Of a stretch of DNA of 64,000 bases, positions 54,922 to 64,000 are shown piece by piece. The notes below the pieces were generated by a model that did not search any database, was not told where the DNA came from, and saw only the letters and a list, made by a program, of their open reading frames with translations. This DNA is from Methanosarcina barkeri str. Wiesmoor (GTDB lineage Archaea > Halobacteriota > Methanosarcinia > Methanosarcinales > Methanosarcinaceae). The stretch spans positions 3,224,001 through 3,288,000 of the forward strand of contig NZ_CP009526.1 of NCBI RefSeq assembly GCF_000969985.1. Direction: 5' to 3'. Position 1 is the first letter of the stretch. Each line of letters opens with the position of its first letter. Made by a program: the position numbers and the translations under genes.

Positions 54922-54984
54922 ATATTTTCTTCTTCTAAATGTCAAAAAACTTAACCACTATGGTTTAAATTTTTTATTAACCGG

Positions 54985-55424
54985 ATTCTTAATTTTTACT
55001 CTCAACTATTTTCTAGTTTTTCCATTTTTTATCTCTTTCAATGTACTCTTTTCTAATTTTCCTATTTTTATTTCTTTCAATGTACTCTTTTCTAATTTTC
55101 CTGTTCTTATTTCTTTCAGTATATTGTTTTCTAATTTTTCTACTTCTTCTTTTTTTTAGTGTATTGTTTAGCATATTTTTTAGCTGGATTTAACCTGACA
55201 GAATTTCAGATAGTTTGAAATATTTGGTTTGACAAATATAAAAAAATTAATTTCTGAAAATGTTTGACCCCGTATACAGGTCTTCGGTTGCAAAACAGGA
55301 CATCTTAACCTGAAAATCTGAATTACCTAAAATCCGAACATCTGGACTTAGAAGATAAACCCCACCCACTCTGAGCGAGCAAAGCTCAAATCAGATACTG
55401 ATCCAGAGCGACCGAGATGAAAGA
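54985..55424. repeat. duplicated leader region (copy 1)
   Basis: Nearly identical to 60605-61010, the region ahead of the third DUF3160 gene. It even begins with the TTCTTAATTTTTACTCTC sequence that follows the stop of the second DUF3160 gene. So the duplication unit included the end of a DUF3160 gene, the spacer and the next gene. It contains 45-bp pyrimidine repeats (CTTTTCTAATTTTCCTATTT and similar) and the shared leader motif GGTTGCAAAACAGGACATCT. Confidence 0.75.
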
Positions 55425-57854
55425 ATGAAGAATCTAACTCAGACAGTTACAACTCTTTTGATGCTTCTTATTCTTCTGGTTTCCATTTTTACAGGAGGAT
55501 GCCTGGAGCAAAGTTCCGGGTTAAACGGAAAGAACGGAACTGAAACGACAGAAGAAGTGGACAATAACAGTTTACCGAACCTCTATAATGATGTTCAAGT
55601 AAAGAATGTAATGATAGAAGAAGTGGACCGTGATGGAAATACTTCAACGGGCCATCTGAAAACCGAAGCAGTAGACCTTTCCAATATTGAGGCCGAGAAT
55701 ATCTCTTTTGCAGAAAATTACAGGCTTGACGCTCTTGATATAGAACTAAAAGCTCCCCAGTACGAACTTCCCCTACAAGAATCCGATATTATGAATTATG
55801 GAGAATTCTCTCAAAAGTTTCTGACCAATGAAACAGCTCTGAAGAAGCTAAAAGAAAATGGGTTTGTTGTAATTTCCAACCCTTACAATTCGAAAGAAGA
55901 TGACATTACTGCTATGTATAACAGCCTTGAAAACGAAGGGCAGTTGATTTTCATAACTTCAGATACGCTTCTCCACCTCTACCACGTCCAGTTTGATGAC
56001 AGTATGAGCCAGATCGAGCAAAATAAGTTATACGGCCTTTTGTGGGAACTTGATAAAGCTCTGCTTAATGCATCTGTAGAGGATTATAATAGAGCTTCAG
56101 GAGAAGAAAAGGAAGCCGCAAGAAGAAACGCAGCCTACTTTTCAGTTGCTTTGAGCCTGCTCCAGCCCAAAGAGGAACAAATAAAGGAGATAACGGATCC
56201 TTACGGTCCTGAGGCAGGAGTATACTTTGACCCTTCAGCAAAGGAAAAATATCAGTTTGAGATTCCTGAGTTTGTAAAAAAAGATGTTGGAGCCGAACTT
56301 TCCCTGATTGAAGCTCACCAGGGTTTTGAACTTTCTCCGATTTTCAAATATAAGGAAGATTATTCCCAGTACGTGCCGCGAGGTCACTATACTCACTCCG
56401 AAATACTGCAAAATTATTTCAGGGCGTTTATGTGGCATGGCAGGATGAGCATGCTTCTGAAGGAGAAATTGATTGAATCAGAAGATCCTGCAAAAGATGC
56501 CCGCATCCAGACTATCCAGGCAGGCCTGATAACTTCCCGGCTTAAAGACGATCCAGATCTCTTCAAGAAATGGGACCGGCTCTATACGATTACGGCTTTT
56601 TATGTGGGCATCTCTGATGACCTCGGACCTTACGAATATATGGAAGCAATGGAATCAGTGTTTGGAAATGAATCAAGGAACTTTAACGCAACAACATTGG
56701 AAGAACTGAAAGTAAAGCTTGCAGGATATCGGAGCCCGGAGATTTATGGCGGTACTGGAAGTGGAGCTCACGAGCTTATTCTAACGGCTGAACAGGCAGA
56801 TCAACTCCTTGAGGATACGAAAGGTTTCAGGTTCATAGGGCAGCGTTTTATCCCTGACTCTTATATATTCTTCAGGCTCATTGGCCCCTATACTAAAGAG
56901 TACACTGGAGATCAGGAGCATGTGCCTTTCACCTATAGAGTTTCCGAGTACGGGAACAACAGGGGCTTCCCTCGCGGGCTTGATGCGATGGCTCTGCTGG
57001 GATCGGAAAGGGCTGTTTACTGGCTTGACGAACTGAATGATTCAAGTTATAAAAATTACAGTCTCAGGTATGGAGAACTGGATTCGGAGTTTTCGAACTT
57101 CAGCGCAGCCGACTGGAACAGGAATCTTTACTGGTCCTGGCTTTATTCCCTCCAGCCCCTCATGAAAGACTACGGTTCAGGCTACCCGACTTTTATGCAG
57201 ACTGACACCTGGCAGGACAAGGAACTGAGCACATCACTGGCTTCCTGGACTGAACTCAGGCACGATACAATTCTCTATGCCAAGCAAACCTATGGAATAG
57301 ATGAGTCAATGCCAATGATTGAGGATAAGCCTGTTGGGTATGTAGAGCCGGTACCCGAATTTTATAACAGATTACTGGCCCTCACCCGAATGACTGAAAG
57401 CGGGCTTGAAGAGATGGACGCGCTTGACGAAGATTCGAAATGGAGATTTAAAAGCTTGGAGCAGACCCTTGAAAAGCTTATCGAGATTTCCGAAAAAGAA
57501 CTTGAAAACGAGAAACTGACAGAAGAAGACAAATATTACATCCTCAAGTTTGGAGAAATTGTCAAAACGAGCTTGAATGTCGACGAAGAGGCAAGGAAAA
57601 CTACCCTTGTTGCAGATGTCTACACTGAACCAAATAATGAACTCGCACTTGAGGAAGGGACAGGATACGTGGATATGGTGATTGTGGCTTACAAGGTTCC
57701 TGACGGTAGGACTTTCCTGGCTGCAGGGCCTGTTATGAGCTATTACGAGTTCAAGCAGCCGATCGAAGCTCGCCTGAACGATGAAAAATGGAGAGAAATG
57801 CTGGAGACAAACCCTCCTGAAAAGCCAGAGTGGGCTTTAACTTACAGGGTTTGA
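55425..57854 (+). CDS. DUF3160 lipoprotein, paralog 1
   Basis: An 809-residue exported protein. Signal peptide with a lipobox-like end (IFTGGC, Cys26), so probably lipid-anchored at the cell surface. After a variable linker (27-110) comes the DUF3160 domain to the C-terminus: ITSDTLLHLYHVQFDD, FRAFMWHGRMSMLL, MALLGSERAVYWLDEL, then YVEPVPEFYNRLLALTRMTE and a closing GPVMSYYEFKQP. Function of the family is unknown. His and Asp/Glu residues conserved among the three paralogs are candidates for metal or ligand binding. Nearly identical to paralog 3, with a duplicated leader. Confidence 0.85.
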   Translation: MKNLTQTVTTLLMLLILLVSIFTGGCLEQSSGLNGKNGTETTEEVDNNSLPNLYNDVQVKNVMIEEVDRDGNTSTGHLKTEAVDLSNIEAENISFAENYRLDALDIELKAPQYELPLQESDIMNYGEFSQKFLTNETALKKLKENGFVVISNPYNSKEDDITAMYNSLENEGQLIFITSDTLLHLYHVQFDDSMSQIEQNKLYGLLWELDKALLNASVEDYNRASGEEKEAARRNAAYFSVALSLLQPKEEQIKEITDPYGPEAGVYFDPSAKEKYQFEIPEFVKKDVGAELSLIEAHQGFELSPIFKYKEDYSQYVPRGHYTHSEILQNYFRAFMWHGRMSMLLKEKLIESEDPAKDARIQTIQAGLITSRLKDDPDLFKKWDRLYTITAFYVGISDDLGPYEYMEAMESVFGNESRNFNATTLEELKVKLAGYRSPEIYGGTGSGAHELILTAEQADQLLEDTKGFRFIGQRFIPDSYIFFRLIGPYTKEYTGDQEHVPFTYRVSEYGNNRGFPRGLDAMALLGSERAVYWLDELNDSSYKNYSLRYGELDSEFSNFSAADWNRNLYWSWLYSLQPLMKDYGSGYPTFMQTDTWQDKELSTSLASWTELRHDTILYAKQTYGIDESMPMIEDKPVGYVEPVPEFYNRLLALTRMTESGLEEMDALDEDSKWRFKSLEQTLEKLIEISEKELENEKLTEEDKYYILKFGEIVKTSLNVDEEARKTTLVADVYTEPNNELALEEGTGYVDMVIVAYKVPDGRTFLAAGPVMSYYEFKQPIEARLNDEKWREMLETNPPEKPEWALTYRV

Positions 57855-58166
57855 TTTTTACTCTCAAGTATTTTAAAAATTTTTAATTTTTCTATATTTT
57901 ATTTTTTTCTTTTTATTTCTTTTAGATTTACTTTTTAACGTATTTTATAGCTTAGTATAACTTAATCAAATTCCAAATAGATTAAAATATTTGAATAGAT
58001 AACTTATGAAAGTTAATTTTTGAAATTTACTCCCTATAAAAGCCTATGCAGGTCTTAAGTTGCAAAACAGGACATCTGGACTATGAGACTGAGAAGGCAG
58101 AAACCCCACCTCTCCGAGCGAGAAATCTTTAATCAGATATTGAGCCAAAGTGACAGAGATGAAAGA

Positions 58167-60617
58167 ATGAAGTACGGAACCAAGCTAATTGCAATTCGTT
58201 TAGTTCTTTTAATCATTATAGTCTCTCTTTTTACAGGAGGATGTCTGGATCAAAGTTCCGGTTTAAACGGAAAGAACGGCACCGAAACAACCAAAGAAGT
58301 GAACAACGAAAGTTTACCGAATCTCTATAACGATGTTCAAGAAAAGACTGTAACGACAGAGGATGTAGACAATAACCAAAGCTCTTCAACTGGTCGGCTG
58401 AAAACCGAGGCAGTAGACCTTTCCAATTTTGAAGCCGGAAATTCGTCTCTTGCGGGAAACTACAGACTTGAAGCTGTTGATATCGAGTTAAAAACGCCTT
58501 CTTATAAATTACCTCTTAAGAAAGAGGAAATCTCCAATTATGGAAATTTTTCCGGTAAAATATCTCTGAACGAGTCTGATCTTAAGCTTCTGGAGAACAA
58601 TGGCTTTGTCGTAATAAAGGATCCTTACAACCCTGGAGAAGAAGATATAACTTCAATGTATTCTTCCCTCCAAGAAGAAGAGATTCCTGTTTTTATTACT
58701 ACGGATTCCCTGCTGCATCTTTACCACATTCAGTTTGATGAAACTCTTAGACTGATAGAAGAAAGGGAATTTTACGATACTCTCTGGAAGACAGACCTTT
58801 CTCTGCTAAATGCCTCTATCGAGAAGTATAACAACGCTTCTGTAGACGAACAGGAAGCTGCACGAAGAAATGCAGCCTACTTTTCAGTTGCTTTGAGTCT
58901 TCTCCAGCCGAAACCTGAGCAGATACAGAAAGAAGATGACTACGATTCTGATTATATGTCCCTTTTCCCTGAGGATACAGCAAAACAGTACCAGTTCGAA
59001 ACTCCCGACTTTGTAAAAAAAGAAGTTGAAGCCGAACTCGCTTTGATAGACGCTCACAAAGGCTTTGCTGTTTCTCCAATTTTCCAGTATGAGGAAGATT
59101 ATTCTCAATATGTACCGCGAGGCCACTACACTCGCACCCAGCAATTAGAAAACTATTTCAAGGCTTTTATGTGGCACGGGAGAATGATCATGCTCTTGAA
59201 AGGTGAATTGATCAAATCCAAAGACCCTGAAAAGGATGCTCGCATCCAGACTATCCAGGCCAGTTTAATTGCTTCTGAACTCCAAAAAGAGCCTGAACTC
59301 CTTAAAAACTGGAATCGGATCTATGAGGTTACAGCTTTTTACGTAGGTTTTTCCGATGACCTTGGACCATATGAGTATATGGAAGCTCTTGATTCGGTTT
59401 TTGGCAGCGAGAAGAGGGAATTTAACGAAACAACAGTCAACGAACTCAAAACCAAACTTGCCGAATACGAAGGTCCAAAGATCTACGGAGGTACAGGAAA
59501 CTGTGTTCTGGAGCCGCCCTTTACTTCTGCGCAGGCTGATGAATGCCTCGAAAATACTACGGGATTCCGCTTTATGGGGCAGCGTTTTATTCCGGATTCT
59601 TATGTATTCTCAAACCTGGTTGGAGCATATACGGGAAAATATACAGGTATAGGGGAGTATACGGGTGAAAATAAGACTCCTTTTACGATGGTAATCTCTG
59701 AAGCCGGCCCTATTCGCGGTTTCCCACGTGGGCTTGATGTAATGGCTCTCTTGGGTTCGGAAAGAGCTGTTTACTGGCTCGACGAACTGGATGATTCAAA
59801 CTATGAAAATTATAGTGCTCAATATTCAAATCTGGAGAAGGAATTCTCGAATTTCAACGCAGCTGACTGGAACAGAAACCTCTACTGGTCCTGGCTTTAT
59901 TCCCTCCAACCCCTCCTGAAAGACTATGGTACAGGCTACCCGACTTTTATGCAGACCAACGCCTGGCAGGACAAGGAACTGAGCACGTCGCTGGCTTCCT
60001 GGACCGAACTCAGGCACGATACGATTCTCTATGCAAAACAGAGTGAAACCATGGTTGGTAGCGCAGCACCAGGTGAACCTGAAGAAAAGCCTGCTGTTGG
60101 CTATGTCGAACCAGTTCCGGATTTTTACGCCAGGCTGCTTGCCTTGACAAAGATGACAAAACAGGGTTTGAGTGAAATGGAAGTACTTAACCCCTATTCA
60201 GAGAGCAAACTTGCAAGCCTTGAAGAAATCTTAGCAAAACTTCAGAATATTTCGGAAAAGGAACTGGAAAATAAGGAATTGACAAACGAAGAATACGAGT
60301 TCATCCAGACTTTTGGTGACCAGCTTGAAGGTACAAATGGAGTCGATGATGATGTTAAGAAAACTACAGTAGTCGCTGATGTTCATACCGACGGAAACAC
60401 GGGAGACGTGCTAGAAGAAGGAGCCGGGTATGTTGACATGCTGGTAGTTGCATATAAGCTTCCGGATGGCAGGATACTTCTAGGAGCCGGGCCTGTGATG
60501 AGCCATTACGAGTTTAAGCAGCCCATGTCTGAACGCCTGACCGATGAAAAATGGCAAGAAATGCTTGAGGCAAATCCACCTGAGAGACCGGAGTGGTCTG
60601 CAACATACATTTCTTAA
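58167..60617 (+). CDS. DUF3160 lipoprotein, paralog 2
   Basis: 816 residues from the ATG at 58167. The frame is open from 58083, but the conserved leader GATGAAAGAATGAAG and the signal peptide fix the start. Lipobox LFTGGC. The DUF3160 domain is intact (TTDSLLHLYHIQFDE, FKAFMWHGRMIMLL, MGQRFIPDSYVF), but more diverged than paralogs 1 and 3, with an insertion near residue 480 (TGIGEYTGENKT) and a different loop near 620 (GSAAPGEPEEKPA). A stretch around WNRNLYWSWLYSLQPLLKDY is nearly the same in all three at DNA level, suggesting gene conversion. Function unknown. Confidence 0.85.
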   Translation: MKYGTKLIAIRLVLLIIIVSLFTGGCLDQSSGLNGKNGTETTKEVNNESLPNLYNDVQEKTVTTEDVDNNQSSSTGRLKTEAVDLSNFEAGNSSLAGNYRLEAVDIELKTPSYKLPLKKEEISNYGNFSGKISLNESDLKLLENNGFVVIKDPYNPGEEDITSMYSSLQEEEIPVFITTDSLLHLYHIQFDETLRLIEEREFYDTLWKTDLSLLNASIEKYNNASVDEQEAARRNAAYFSVALSLLQPKPEQIQKEDDYDSDYMSLFPEDTAKQYQFETPDFVKKEVEAELALIDAHKGFAVSPIFQYEEDYSQYVPRGHYTRTQQLENYFKAFMWHGRMIMLLKGELIKSKDPEKDARIQTIQASLIASELQKEPELLKNWNRIYEVTAFYVGFSDDLGPYEYMEALDSVFGSEKREFNETTVNELKTKLAEYEGPKIYGGTGNCVLEPPFTSAQADECLENTTGFRFMGQRFIPDSYVFSNLVGAYTGKYTGIGEYTGENKTPFTMVISEAGPIRGFPRGLDVMALLGSERAVYWLDELDDSNYENYSAQYSNLEKEFSNFNAADWNRNLYWSWLYSLQPLLKDYGTGYPTFMQTNAWQDKELSTSLASWTELRHDTILYAKQSETMVGSAAPGEPEEKPAVGYVEPVPDFYARLLALTKMTKQGLSEMEVLNPYSESKLASLEEILAKLQNISEKELENKELTNEEYEFIQTFGDQLEGTNGVDDDVKKTTVVADVHTDGNTGDVLEEGAGYVDMLVVAYKLPDGRILLGAGPVMSHYEFKQPMSERLTDEKWQEMLEANPPERPEWSATYIS

Positions 60618-61010
60618 TTTTTTACTCTCAACTATTTTCTAATTTTTCCATTTTTTATCTCTTTCGATGTCCTCTTTTCTAATTTTCCTATTCTTATTTC
60701 TTTCAGTATATTGTTTTCTAATTTTTCTACTTCTTATTTTTTTAGTGTATTATTTAGCATATTTTTTAGCTGGATTTAACCTGACAGAATTTCAGATAGT
60801 TTGAAATATTTGGTTTGACAAATATAAAAAAATTAATTTCTGAAAATGTTTGACCCCATATACAGGTCTTCGGTTGCAAAACAGGACATCTTAACCTGAA
60901 AATCTGAATTACCTAAAATCCGAACATCTGGACTTAGAAGATAAACCCTACCCACTCTGAGCGAGCAAAGCTCGAATAAGATACTGATCCAGAGCGACCG
61001 AGATGAAAGA
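60605..61010. repeat. duplicated leader region (copy 2)
   Basis: Homologous to 54985-55424: pyrimidine repeats, then an identical block from TTTTTTAGCTGGATTTAACC to the ATG with few substitutions. It contains GGTTGCAAAACAGGACATCT, which also occurs in shortened form upstream of paralog 2 (near 58057-58077), and GAGCGA...GATGAAAGAATGAAG right before each start. Probably promoter and leader. Confidence 0.75.
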
Positions 61011-63440
61011 ATGAAGAACCTAACTCAGACAGTTGTAACTCTTTTGATATTCCTTATTCTTCTGGTTTCCATTTTTACAGGAGGATGCCTGGAGCAAAGT
61101 TCCGGGTTAAACGGAAAGAACGGAACTGAAACGACAGAAGAAGTGGACAATAACAGTTTACCGAACCTCTATAATGATGTTCAAGTAAAGAATGTAATGA
61201 TAGAAGAAGTGGACCGTGATGGAAATACTTCAACGGGCCATCTGAAAACCGAAGCAGTAGACCTTTCCAATATTGAGGCCGAGAATTTATCGCTTGCAGG
61301 GAATTACAGGCTTGACGCTCTTGACATAGAACTAAAATCTCCCCAGTACGAACTTCCCCTGAAAGAATCCGATATTATGAATTATGAAAAGTTTTCTCAA
61401 AAGTTTCTGACCGATGAAACAGCTCTGGAGAAGTTGAAAGAAAATGGGTTTGTGGTTATTTCCAACCCTTACAATTCGAAAGAAGATGACATTACTGCTA
61501 TGTATAACAGCCTTGAAAACGAAGGGCAGTTGATATTCATAACTTCAGATACGCTTCTCCACCTTTACCACGTCCAGTTTGATGACAGCATGAGCCAGAT
61601 CGAGCAAAATAAGTTATATGGACTTTTGTGGGAACTTGATAAATCCTTGCTTAATGCATCTATAGAGGATTATAATAGAGCTTCAGGAGAAGAAAAGGAA
61701 GCTGCAAGAAGAAATGCAGCCTACTTTTCAGTTGCTTTGAGCCTGCTCCAGCCCAAAGAGGAACAAATAAAGGAGATAACGGATCCTTACGGTCCTGAGG
61801 CAGGAGTATACTTTGACCCTTCAGCAAAGGAAAAATATCAGTTTGAGATTCCTGAGTTTGTAAAAACAGATGTTGAAGCAGAACTTCCCCTGATTAAAGC
61901 TCACCAGGGCTTTGAACTTTCTCCGATTTTCAGTTATAAGGAAGATTATTCCCAGTACTTGCCGCGAGGTCACTATACTCACTCCGAAATACTGCAAAAC
62001 TATTTCAGGGCGTTTATGTGGCACGGCAGAATGAGCATGCTGCTGAAGGAGAAATTGATCGAATCGGAAGATCCTGCAAAAGATGCCCGCATCCAGACTA
62101 TCCAGGCAGGACTGATAAGTTCCCAGCTTAAAGACAATCCTGAGCTCCTCGAAAAATGGGACCGGATCTACGAGGTTACAGCTTTTTATGTGGGCATCTC
62201 TGATGATCTCGGACCTTACGAATATATGGAAGCAATGGAATCGGTGTTTGGAAATGGGTCAAAGAACTTTAACGCAACAACAGTGGAAGAACTGAAAGTA
62301 AAGCTTGCCGGATATCGGAGCCCTGAGATTTATGGCGGTACTGGAAGTGGAGCCCACGATCTTATTCTAACAGCTGAACAGGCCGATGAACTCCTTGAGG
62401 ATACGAAAGGTTTCAGGTTCATAGGGCAGCGTTTTATCCCTGACTCTTATATTTTCTCCAGGCTTACTGGCCCCTATACAAAAGAGTACACTGGAAATCA
62501 GGAGTATGTGCCGTTTACCTATATAGCTTCCGAATACGGGAACAACAGGGGCTTCCCTCGCGGGCTTGATGCGATGGCTCTCCTGGGCTCGGGAAGGGCT
62601 GTTTACTGGCTTGACGAACTGAATGATTCAAGTTATAAAAATTACAGTCTCAGGTACGGAGAACTGGATTCGGAGTTTTCGAACTTCAGCGCAGCCGACT
62701 GGAACAGAAACCTCTACTGGTCCTGGCTTTATTCCCTTCAGCCCCTCCTGAAAGACTACGGTTCAGGCTACCCGACTTTTATGCAGACCAACGCCTGGAA
62801 GGACAAGGAACTGAGTACATCGCTGGCTTCCTGGACTGAACTCAGGCACGATACGATTCTTTATTCAAAACAGCTCTATGGAATTGCGACATCTCTTCCT
62901 GTGTTTGGGGACAACCCCGTGGGATATGTGGAACCTGTACCTGAATATTATAACAGGCTGTTAGCCCTTACCAGGATGACTGAAGATGGGCTTGAGGAAC
63001 TGGATGTGCTTGATGAAGATACAGGAAGAAGATTTGAAAGCCTTGAGAGCGTGCTGGAAAGGCTTATCGAGATTTCCGAAAAGGAACTTGAAAACGAGGA
63101 ACTGACAGAGGAAGATAAAGTTTACATCTCCAAGTTTGGAGAAATGATTCTAATGAGTGCAAGTGTTGACGAAGAGGCAAGGAAAACTACCCTTGTTGCA
63201 GATGTTTACACTGAACCAAATGAGGGACTCGTACTTGAGGAAGGAACAGGATACGTGGATATGGCGATTGTGGCTTACAAGGTTCCTGACGGCAGGATTT
63301 TCCTGGCTGCAGGGCCTGTTATGAGCTATTACGAGTTCAAGCAACCTATGCCCGATCGCTTGACCGATGAAAAATGGAGAGAAATGCTTGAGGCAAACCC
63401 ACCGAAAAGGTCAGAGTGGGGTTTGACATACAGGGCTTAA
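61011..63440 (+). CDS. DUF3160 lipoprotein, paralog 3
   Basis: 809 residues, very close to paralog 1 in length, signal peptide (IFTGGC lipobox) and domain content (ITSDTLLHLYHVQFDD, FRAFMWHGRMSMLL, GPVMSYYEFKQP). Differences cluster around residues 85-130, 280-300 and 620-700. The C-terminal half is partly closer to paralog 2 (MPDRLTDEKW versus MSERLTDEKW), again suggesting conversion. Part of a tandem array of three on the plus strand, each preceded by a related leader. Expressed at the cell surface by inference; no enzymatic motif identified. Confidence 0.85.
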   Translation: MKNLTQTVVTLLIFLILLVSIFTGGCLEQSSGLNGKNGTETTEEVDNNSLPNLYNDVQVKNVMIEEVDRDGNTSTGHLKTEAVDLSNIEAENLSLAGNYRLDALDIELKSPQYELPLKESDIMNYEKFSQKFLTDETALEKLKENGFVVISNPYNSKEDDITAMYNSLENEGQLIFITSDTLLHLYHVQFDDSMSQIEQNKLYGLLWELDKSLLNASIEDYNRASGEEKEAARRNAAYFSVALSLLQPKEEQIKEITDPYGPEAGVYFDPSAKEKYQFEIPEFVKTDVEAELPLIKAHQGFELSPIFSYKEDYSQYLPRGHYTHSEILQNYFRAFMWHGRMSMLLKEKLIESEDPAKDARIQTIQAGLISSQLKDNPELLEKWDRIYEVTAFYVGISDDLGPYEYMEAMESVFGNGSKNFNATTVEELKVKLAGYRSPEIYGGTGSGAHDLILTAEQADELLEDTKGFRFIGQRFIPDSYIFSRLTGPYTKEYTGNQEYVPFTYIASEYGNNRGFPRGLDAMALLGSGRAVYWLDELNDSSYKNYSLRYGELDSEFSNFSAADWNRNLYWSWLYSLQPLLKDYGSGYPTFMQTNAWKDKELSTSLASWTELRHDTILYSKQLYGIATSLPVFGDNPVGYVEPVPEYYNRLLALTRMTEDGLEELDVLDEDTGRRFESLESVLERLIEISEKELENEELTEEDKVYISKFGEMILMSASVDEEARKTTLVADVYTEPNEGLVLEEGTGYVDMAIVAYKVPDGRIFLAAGPVMSYYEFKQPMPDRLTDEKWREMLEANPPKRSEWGLTYRA

Positions 63441-63550
63441 GCCCTAAAAACAGTTTTTAAATTTATTATATTTAAATTTATTATATTTCAATTTAAATTT
63501 TTCACTTTTATTTTAAGTCACCTTTGACTGGTTAGAGCCGGGGAAATATA

Positions 63551-64000
63551 ATGGATTCGAAAATATACCTTTTGATTGAGAAGAAAAACAGGATATTCTT
63601 TCAACTTACTCTTTCACTGATATTACTTTTTGCATTGATGAGTCCTGCTATGGCAGACGAAGATCCTGCAGGGACTGCAGATCCTCAAAATCCCGTTCAG
63701 TTCGTTGGACCGGTTTCCGATTACGGGCTTGATCTGGATGGAGATGGACTGTATGATTACCTGGTAATTAAATTTAATGCTCAGAGTAACACGCCTTCTA
63801 CTTATTTTTTCACGGGAGACCTGAGTGTAGACCTGGGTTATCATGAAAGTAAAGGTTCAACAGTTCATGAGTTTCGTGCGCTTAACCTTGCAAAAAATTC
63901 CACCTACCTGGACGGAAATACCAGTACGGTCCTCCTCAATTTTGAAGGCGGCAGAATCCGCAAGAATGAATTAAACGGCCCCTATCAAGTGGAAATAAGT
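63551..64000 (+). CDS. secreted protein, N-terminal part (cut by window end)
   Basis: The ATG at 63551 has GGGG seven bases ahead, and the frame is open for 150 codons to the window edge. Signal peptide at residues 1-36 with cleavage after AMA. The mature N-terminus contains VSDYGLDLDGDGLYDYLVIK, a Ca-binding DxDxDG loop of the kind seen in archaeal surface and dockerin-like repeats, followed by beta-rich sequence. It probably encodes a larger cell-surface protein related to the DUF3160 cluster by location only. Confidence 0.75.
   Translation, partial: MDSKIYLLIEKKNRIFFQLTLSLILLFALMSPAMADEDPAGTADPQNPVQFVGPVSDYGLDLDGDGLYDYLVIKFNAQSNTPSTYFFTGDLSVDLGYHESKGSTVHEFRALNLAKNSTYLDGNTSTVLLNFEGGRIRKNELNGPYQVEIS

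Noticed and set aside
54721-54945. 74-codon Phe/Leu/Ser ORF on the minus strand
   Set aside because: It translates the pyrimidine strand of the purine tract; low complexity and no ribosome site.
1-64000. tRNA, rRNA or SRP RNA genes
   Set aside because: No cloverleaf-like sequence or conserved TTCGAAT-type T-loops in suitable context were found by eye; a covariance search would be needed to exclude small RNAs.

Overview
The window looks like chromosome from a Methanosarcina-type methanogenic archaeon. The evidence is a methenyl-H4MPT cyclohydrolase gene (mch) followed by a DUF2124 gene, a UPF0228 protein (a family I know only from Methanosarcina), a PGF-CTERM surface protein, tandem DUF3160 lipoproteins, archaeal-type class I aldolase, a two-gene 2-oxoacid:ferredoxin oxidoreductase, TTG/GTG starts with GGAG/GGTG Shine-Dalgarno sites, and long AT-rich intergenic regions full of short tandem repeats. 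No tRNA, rRNA or CRISPR array was seen.

Layout. 0-5.4 kb: two small zinc-ribbon ORFs, an acyltransferase-3 membrane protein, a candidate 22-residue protein gene and a U32 peptidase-family protein. 5.8-10.4 kb: mch, DUF2124, a small secreted protein and a membrane protein. 10.6-12.3 kb: two relics of an hsdS (type I restriction specificity) 3' end flanking a gene with two HEPN-type motifs and a miniature inverted-repeat element. 12.4-20.2 kb: ywbE-like gene, then a sugar-phosphate block: phosphoglucosamine/phosphomannomutase, class I fructose-bisphosphate aldolase, PEP synthase and cofactor-independent phosphoglycerate mutase. The last three are steps of gluconeogenesis from pyruvate. 20.8-32.8 kb: CLC chloride channel with CBS domains, 2-hydroxyacid dehydrogenase with a YHS protein, UPF0228, AI-2E-type permease, flippase-like protein, korA/korB, and a radical SAM/SPASM enzyme translationally coupled to a 32-codon ORF.

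33-42 kb is a decayed, very AT-rich accessory region. It holds a truncated DUF457/YdjM-like gene cut by a 131-bp miniature element; a type IIG-like restriction-methylase with a frameshift; and a second adenine methylase with a nonsense codon near its start and an intact IS4-family element inserted near its 3' end. Removing the IS and one copy of its 8-bp target duplication restores the methylase C-terminus exactly. Further downstream lies another ~400-bp inverted-repeat element.

42-47 kb carries a minus-strand operon: MoxR ATPase, DUF58, VWA membrane protein and a Gln-rich membrane protein. 47-51 kb contains transposase relics around a DUF1036 gene pair. 51-64 kb encodes cell-surface proteins: a beta-helix PGF-pre-PGF/PGF-CTERM protein, a new 54-residue membrane protein, three tandem DUF3160 lipoproteins (the first and third a recent duplication including the leader region), and the start of another secreted protein cut by the window edge.

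The strongest leads for something undescribed are the radical SAM/SPASM gene with its coupled small ORF, the double-HEPN gene between restriction-gene relics, the DUF3160 array with a conserved leader, the short acidic-protein gene at 3.9 kb, and three separate families of non-autonomous inverted-repeat elements, one of which has truncated a gene and supplied a possible new start codon.
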